Shown here one piece after another: positions 57,548 to 64,000 of a DNA stretch of 64,000 bases. The notes beneath the pieces are model-generated. The model had not been told where the DNA came from, made no database searches, and saw nothing but the letters and a program-made list of their open reading frames with translations. The stretch lies in NCBI GenBank assembly GCA_032622095.1, contig CP136069.1, forward strand, positions 101,398,278 through 101,462,277. The letters run 5' to 3'. Source of the stretch: Siphonodentalium dalli (Eukaryota > Mollusca > Scaphopoda > Gadilida > Siphonodentaliidae). Position 1 is the stretch's first letter, and each line of letters begins with the position of its first letter. The position numbers were made by a program, and so were the translations under genes.

Positions 57548-58345
57548 TAAAGGCATGGTTCCATATTCCCGATTTTCTGTCCCGAATTACTATATTCGGC
57601 ACAAATTCGAGACCAGACCAAATCGGCAGCATTCGAGAGAATTCTGGACGAGTTTTATTCCAAAAAGCCGCCGAACTGATGCCGAATTATGACAAAATTT
57701 AATCGTCCCGAACATTGCCGAGTATTCCAGAATGCTTCCGAATATCTTCCCGAATGATCAAGAATTATCCCGAACTTTCGTGCGAGTGGCTGCCAAATTG
57801 CCCAGATTACTACCGACTTACACCGAATTGTTGCCGAGTACCCCGAATCAATGCCGAACTGGTACCGAATTGATGCCGAATAGATACCGAATTGGTATTC
57901 AATTGCTGCCGAACGTCCCGAATCGATGCCGAATTTTGCAGATACACCGGATCTCAGTATAAAAGCAGCCATACATGGCGAATTCGGGAATAACCTACCG
58001 AATACTGCCGACTACTCCAGAATATCCACCCGAATATTGCCGAATACTGCCGACTACTCCCGAATAGGTGCCGAATTGCTCCCGAATTTCTCCCGACGAT
58101 TTACAAATCGGGAGCGATTCGGCTTGGTTCCCGATAGTTTTGAACATTTCAAAACTGTCGGGAGCGAGTCCAGAATTGTCCCGAATCGACCCCGATAGCA
58201 CCGATATCCCCGATCATGTTCGGGTGTAAATATTCACTGTCCCGACTCGTCCCGAATTTACTCCACGATTTTTGCAAAATTATGATTCGGGAGTCATTCG
58301 GGAACATTCGGGGTGGGAAATCGGGGATATGGAACCGGGGCTTTA
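57548..58345. mobile_element. MITE built of CCGAAT words
   Basis: Terminal inverted repeats TAAAGGCATGGTTCCATATT and (complement) TAAAGCCCCGGTTCCATATC, with TA at each end. Nearly all of the 0.8-kb interior consists of TGCCGAAT, CCCGAAT, CCGACT and related words every 8-20 bp, switching to ATTCGGGA-type words toward the right end. No ORF is supported. Confidence 0.75.
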
Positions 58346-58528
58346 GTGGAAGACCATGCACTCGGTCCTTCCGAAAATCCAGGGGTTATTCCACCCCCCC
58401 CCCCCCCCCAAACTACTACTTCGCGGATTATGTGTCAACCCTTGAAACGTTGCTTGTACATATAACAAATAACAGGACTCGAATTTATGTTTTAACCGAT
58501 GATGAACGTGAATTGATCGATTTTTCAG

Positions 58529-58695
58529 ACAATATCGACGCCGGACGCTACTTGCTGTACGGAAAAAACGTCACAAAAAATCCAGATTCCGAGTACTGCA
58601 GATCACCTGGACCAGGACTAGAGTCGGCACTGGAATCGAACCCTATGAGCAGTCTATTCTCCATGCAAAGCGCTTATTTTCATCTAGTTTCCTGA
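58529..58695 (+). other. Candidate terminal coding exon of a host gene
   Basis: The acceptor-like GATCGATTTTTCAG is followed by an open frame NIDAGRYLLYGKNVTKNPDS... ending in TGA at 58693-58695. Starting phase 1 fits the exons at 27628 and 39194. The frame is also open upstream to about 58404, so the true start is uncertain. No polyadenylation signal is obvious before the repeat at 58795. Confidence 0.25.
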
Positions 58696-58794
58696 TGTTA
58701 CACCAATTGACAAAAGTCTATACCAATGAACATGGGGGTAGGTGATGGCGGCTGGAATTTTAATTTGATATGAATAACAAAAAGATTGTAACAC

Positions 58795-59489
58795 ACGTAA
58801 TATTATTACGCCACCTGTGGTGTTTCTAGCTTCTGTGATTTTGATATTGTGTGGTGGACAGGGCGAATGTATTCTTGGAGATTGTTTGTACCTTACTCAA
58901 TCGTACCGATAGAATCACGTAGATGCCGAAATTGTAAAGTTAACGCCACCGGTGTATAATATGTTTATGAAAATATCATAAATCGTATCGATAGAGTCAG
59001 GACAGGCTGAAATTGAAAACTTAAAGTCACCGGTGTAATAATATGTTGTTGAAAATATAAATAATTTGATAGACTGAAAATAATATATAACCCATTGTGA
59101 GCCCCTGGCGTATTCTTGGACATTTTGTTTTGTACCATTACTCAATCGTACCGATAGAATCACGTAGATGCCGAAATTGTAAAGTTAACGCCACCGGTGT
59201 ATAATATGTTTATGAAAATATGATAAATCGTATCGATAGAGTCAGGATAGGCTGAAATTGTAAACTTAAAGTAACTTGTTTTTGAAAATATAAATAATTT
59301 GATAGACTGAAAATAATGTGTAACCCATTGGGAACCCCTTGAAGTGAATTGTGGGTAGTTTCATTGTGATATTCTCCGCCATCTTTATTTTCTGGAATTA
59401 TCACCAAGATTTCTCCATTTGATTCTCTTAAAATGCACCCGAATCGGTCAAATTCTTTTGATAATTCTATCTAAATACATTTTAGCTAC
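58795..59489. repeat. Dispersed repeat, interrupted copy
   Basis: Reverse complement of 32313-33005 including both long units. Homology stops at TTTTAGCTAC/TA (59489-59491), exactly where the foldback element begins; the 32-kb copy reads through this point. Confidence 0.8.
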
Positions 59490-60799
59490 TAGTCCGGGAG
59501 CTAATAGGGGTACCCTTGCACCCCCCCCCCCCCCTGGGACTTAACTTCACCCCACTCATTTTGTTCCTTATTATGTCCTTCAACTTTTAAGCAATGTTAA
59601 CAAGAAACAAAAGTGGCCGTGTAGACTCCAGACAAGATGGCGTCCATCATGGCCGCCGTTTTTCAGACCAGACCCTAAGTCAGTTTTATGCAAATTATAG
59701 CGGGAAAATCTTGTAAAATGTATACAAATGTATATATTTTCGTGAAGCTGAGACATAATGACACTTTTTTGGGCCAAAATTGAAATTCACCACACAAGAT
59801 GGCCGCCAAATGGCCACCGGAAGTTGAAAATATAACATTTTTTCACAAATATCTTCTAGATCAATTCATGCTGTTTGGAACTGGTTGAGTAATGCAACTT
59901 TATTTTGTGTTTTGTATATTAACTGATCATTGGAGCAACGATCCCTCAAAAAATCGATTTTACAGAATGCGGTATAAAATTTCACAAAAAACCACAATTG
60001 GGATTCTAGTCATATTTCAACAAGAAATGAACAGAACTTTGTAATGTAAGTGAGGCATATCATTAACTATTAATATTCCAAATCACTGGAACCAAAATTC
60101 TTACTTTGGCTCAAAATGGCTGCCAATATGGCCGCCAAAATATGGAAAATGGCAAATATTACACCAGCGTGTCGTGCAATCGCTTACAAGTTGTGGTTGG
60201 TGTATAAAATTGGCTATTCTGCATTCTATACATTGAATACTAACATGTCTGATGCACCATGGTTAATTCTTACTATTGTCACCCCTGACATCGTCAAACA
60301 TATTGGACTTTTCTCTCAAAAACTTGACATAAATATTGGCAAAAATTCACTTTTCAGGTTTGGACCATTTTGTCAGGTAAAATATAACTATCTTTGGATT
60401 GAAAGGTGTTTATTGTTTTGGTCTATCTCAAATGTGTCTCACTACGGTGTTTATAGACTAAATTGCTCAAGATGGCTTCCAAAATGGCAACCAAATTTGT
60501 AGAATGTTAATTTTTTACATATATCCTTAACATTCTCTGCATTATCCGAAAAGGTAGCATATTGTGACTCACTTCATTATTATACATGTTAGTTAATTAA
60601 TTGACAACTACGTGTTCTATTCTGGTTGTCTCAGTTCCGTATGGGGCATGACAAATTCATTTTAAAGTATGCAATTTTGCCGAGAACCTCTTTTGTGATT
60701 TTGGCCACATTTATTGAAAGGAAATGGGCAGAACTTTGATACAGAACTGAGATGTACCATTATCTTTGGCTATTCTGGTCCATTATTATAAAATGTCAA

Positions 60800-62445
60800 C
60801 AGGATACAGTGTGGATGCAAAGATCATAGCCAGGGAGTTACTCTATGATCATATGTGAGGTGAATAGGTATACAGGGAGTTATTGTATGTCATGACTGAT
60901 GTGAGTAGGTATACAATGAGTGACTATATGGTTATGAGTGGGTTGTCCATGGTAAGATGCATCTAGGTATACAGGGAGAGGTCATGGCCAGGTGTGGGGT
61001 CAATCGGTATGCATGGAGTGACTCTATGGTGTATGATTGTGTATATTCAGTACGGGTGCAACCGGTGTACCTGTATGGTCATTGGTGTGGTGTATGGATA
61101 TAGCTACATGGTCATCTATGTGTTGATTATGTATATATGGAGTGACTGCAAGGTCATGGGTGGTATGTGTATGTGTTGTCTGTATGGTCATGAATGGGGT
61201 TTGTGGATAAATAGAGAGTGATTTTATGGTTACGGGTAATGTGTACAGGTATTCATGGAATGACTGTACGGTCATGATTGAATATGAATACCTGGAGTAA
61301 GCTGGGTGGACATTATCGAGGGTGTGGGTATATAGGGAGTGTCCGTATGGTAATGGTGGGATGTATATTTATATATCTCGTGGATGTATTATCATTTGTG
61401 GGTGTATAAGGCTTAGCTGTATTATAATGGATGCCGTGTATGATTATGCAGTGAATTGCTGAATTGTCATGTGTGAGGTGTATATGCAAGTATGGAGTGT
61501 TTGAGTGGTCGTGTGTGCGTTTTTTTGTATATCTGGAAGGGATGAATGGCCATTAGTGAGGTTTACATGTATACATGGAGTGAATCTATAGTCTAGGGTG
61601 GGCTGATTATGTATATCGAGTAGTTATATGACTATGTGTGTCGAATAGGTATGCAAGTAGTGACTGTATTGTTAATGGTGAGATGAGTATATGTAGGTAT
61701 ACAAGTAGTGACTGTATGGTCACAAATGTAATGAACATCTATACAGGGGGGGTGACTAAATGGTCATGTGTCAGGCGTATACCTGGTGTTCCTGTTTGGT
61801 GACTCGTGGCGGTATGGTCATGTGTAGGTTATACCAGCATACACACGTGTTGCTTTATTGGCATGGGCGAGGGATATGAGTATATAGCGAGTGGCTATAT
61901 GGCCATGGATGAGGTGCATATGCATGCATGGAGTGACTATACTGACATGGATGGGTGTATTAGTATATCTTGAGTGGCTATTCGGCTATGGTGTGACAAA
62001 TAGGGATACAGGGAGTGACATGGCCAATGTTGAGGTGAATATGTATACAAGGATTGGCCATGATCATGTATGAATGTTTTGAATAGGTACACACGGGGTG
62101 ACTATATGGCCATAGGTCGGGTGAAGGAGTATACCAGGTGACATGGGTGAGGGTATGTGTATGAATCGAGTGGCTATATGGCCATTGGTGAGGTGCATAT
62201 GTATACCGGGATGACTTTATGGTGTTGATGTAGATATTGATTGTCTGTTTGACCATGCGTTTGGAGAATAGGTATACAGGGGGTGACCTTATGGCCAATG
62301 GTGAGATGAATGGGTATACAAGGAGTGACTATATGGTTATGGGTCATATTTAGGAGTATACCCGGTGTGCCTGCATTGTGACGCATGGCTGTATGGTCAC
62401 CCGTGGCCATGGGTCAGGTGTACATGTATACATGTATACAGCTTA
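60800..62445 (-). repeat. 42-bp minisatellite array, left arm
   Basis: Units of the GTATACAGGGAGTGACTATA plus TGGTCATGGGTGAGG type, complementary in orientation to 49390-50955. About 39 monomers. Confidence 0.9.
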
Positions 62446-62529
62446 ACGTCCCCCATCTACATAAACATCAAGATGGAGAACTCTCTGACATGACCTCTCT
62501 ATTGATTAACATACCCTTGAGTTATTGTG

Positions 62530-63235
62530 GAAAGCGATAGCCACCCAAGATACACATGTACAACCCAACCATTACCCAAGTCACTCCATATGTACATAAA
62601 CACCACACAAATGCCAACATAGTAACCCACTTTATACAAGTACACCTGATCATGCAACCATGCTTGGTTATACCCGTACATACCACAAATGACGATACAG
62701 CCACGGGTCACCATGCATGAACACCAGGTATACACCTACACCCGACACATGACCAAAAAGTCACTCTATGTATACATATTCACTACATTCACGATCATAC
62801 AGTCACTCATTGTATACATATTCACCTCACCATGGACCATACAGCCACTACATGTATACCTATTCGCCATACACATGACCATAGAGTCAATCCAGGTATA
62901 CATATGCACAATACCAATGGTGAGCCCTTCCAGATATACCAATACCCGCACATACGACCACTCATAAGTTCAATACTTGCCACTCATAAGTTATATACAC
63001 GCCATCCATGATCATACATCTACTCCCCATACACCACCAATGATAACACATCCACAACATATATAAATATATGTCCCACCGTCACCAACAGGGGACTCCC
63101 TATATACCCACACATCATTCATGACCATACAATAACTCCCGGTATACATATTACCCTCATCTATGACCATAGAGTAACTCCGTGGCTGCCATCTTGGCTT
63201 CCACCCTGTACCCTGTATCCTAGTGGGCCTGAATA
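62530..63235 (+). repeat. 42-bp minisatellite array, right arm
   Basis: Same monomer as 49390-50955, forward orientation, about 17 units. It is preceded by ATCAAGATGGAGAACTCT and GAGTTATTGTGGAAAGC, as at 49345-49400. Confidence 0.9.
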
Positions 63236-63479
63236 CCCACATATCATGATGGTTCATCTCAGTTCCGTCTCAAAGTTCTGCCCATTTACTTTCAATAATA
63301 TGGCCAGAATCACAAAAGAGGTTCGCCGCAAAATTCCATACTGCAACTTTAAAATGAATTTGTCATGCCCCATACGGAACTGGGACAAATATAATAGAAC
63401 GTATTTGTCAGTTAATTAACTAATACGTAAAATAACAAAGTGAGTCACAATTTGCTATCTTTTTCGGATAACGCAGAGA

Positions 63480-64000
63480 ATAATGTTCGGGATATGTTAA
63501 CTTTTAACTTTTTACAAATTTGGTTGCCATTTTGGAAGCCATCTTGAGCATTTTAGTCTTTAAACACCACCGTGTGACACACTTAAGATAGACCAAAACA
63601 ATAAACACCTTTGATACCAAAGATAGTTGCATTTTACTTGAACAAATGGTCGAACCCTGAAAAGTTAATTTTTGCCGATATTTATGTCAAGTTTGTGAGA
63701 GAAAAATCCCATATTTCTGGTGATGTCAGTGGTGACAATAGTAAAAATGATCCATGGTGCATCAGAGATGTTAGTATGCAATGTATAGAATACAGATTAG
63801 CCAATTGTATACATCAACCACAACTTGTAAGCGATTTCAGGACACCCTGGGGCAATATTTACCATTTTCCATATTTTGGCGGCCATATTGGCAGCCATTT
63901 TGAGCCAAAGTAAGATTTTTGGTTCCAGAGAGTTGGAATATTCATAGGTAATGATATGCCTCACTTACATTACAATGTTCTTTTCATTTCTTTTTGAAAT
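63480..64000 (+). repeat. Terminal module of the right arm (incomplete)
   Basis: Matches 39545-40080 and the complement of 60000-60520. Includes GGTTGCCATTTTGGAAGCCA and GGCGGCCATATTGGCAGCCA motifs. It continues past the window. Confidence 0.8.

Larger units (their letters stand above)
59490..64000. mobile_element. Giant foldback element with minisatellite arms (right end outside window)
   Basis: The left terminus TAGTCCGGGAGCTAATAGGG is followed by a C tract (59520-59533) and an ACTTCACCCCACT box, as in the 42426 element. The order is terminal module 59490-60790, minisatellite (60800-62445, complement strand), centre at about 62450-62525, minisatellite (62530-63235, plus strand), then the inverted terminal module from 63240 to the window end. 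Each half mirrors the other. No transposase is seen. Confidence 0.8.

Noticed and set aside
58404-58528. Longer doublecortin-like reading of the 58.5-kb ORF
   Set aside because: A loose resemblance only; the segment begins at a poly-C tract and has no phase-1 acceptor, so I did not assign a domain.

Overview
The window is nuclear DNA of a eukaryote, most likely a marine invertebrate (a lophotrochozoan such as a mollusc or brachiopod fits best, but this cannot be proved here). The evidence is the AT-rich base composition, the many degraded non-LTR retrotransposons (LINEs), MITEs, foldback elements and minisatellites, the splice-like signals, and the absence of operons, long intact housekeeping ORFs, tRNA or rRNA genes. 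No complete host gene is visible. Almost everything recognisable is mobile DNA, much of it nested.

Region 1 (1-20.7 kb). A block of about 6.9 kb occurs twice in direct orientation (1-6902 and 11314-18197), nearly identical. Each copy holds the reverse-transcriptase part of a LINE on the minus strand, a TTTCAAAAA array, and an inverted-repeat mobile element. That element encodes a C2H2-finger/poly-Q/P-loop ATPase of the DNA-packaging (A32/FtsK-HerA-like) type and a second finger protein with an acidic tail. The downstream copy is complete from end to end (13190-19226). The LINE endonuclease half lies just beyond it (19345-20700), so the element appears to sit inside a LINE.

Region 2 (20.7-36.5 kb). 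Here are a CpG-rich promoter-like stretch with a 25-bp hairpin, a second LINE split by about 3.5 kb of other repeats, many tandem repeats with periods near 150-180 bp, three tandem palindromic MITEs, and isolated exon-like segments.

Region 3 (36.5-53.4 kb). This starts with a tandem duplication carrying two identical long palindromes. It then holds a third LINE cut into three pieces by two insertions. The first is a TA-flanked MITE (41920-47753) that itself received a 5-kb whole-element palindrome (42426-47415, TTG target duplication). The second is a 5.2-kb foldback element (47791-52985, TTA or ATTAT duplication) whose core holds a 42-bp minisatellite.

Region 4 (53.4-64 kb). A smaller relative of the second foldback element is followed by LINE 3' ends, a MITE built almost wholly of CCGAAT words, an exon-like ORF, and the left arm, centre and part of the right arm of another giant foldback element (59490 to beyond the window). 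Its arms contain the same 42-bp minisatellite in inverted orientation.

Taken together, the most notable content is (a) the compact ATPase plus zinc-finger inverted-repeat element and (b) a family of multi-kilobase foldback elements with TAGtCC/TAGaCC termini and 3-bp target duplications. Host coding content is limited to three weak, phase-compatible exon candidates on the plus strand (27628, 39194, 58529).
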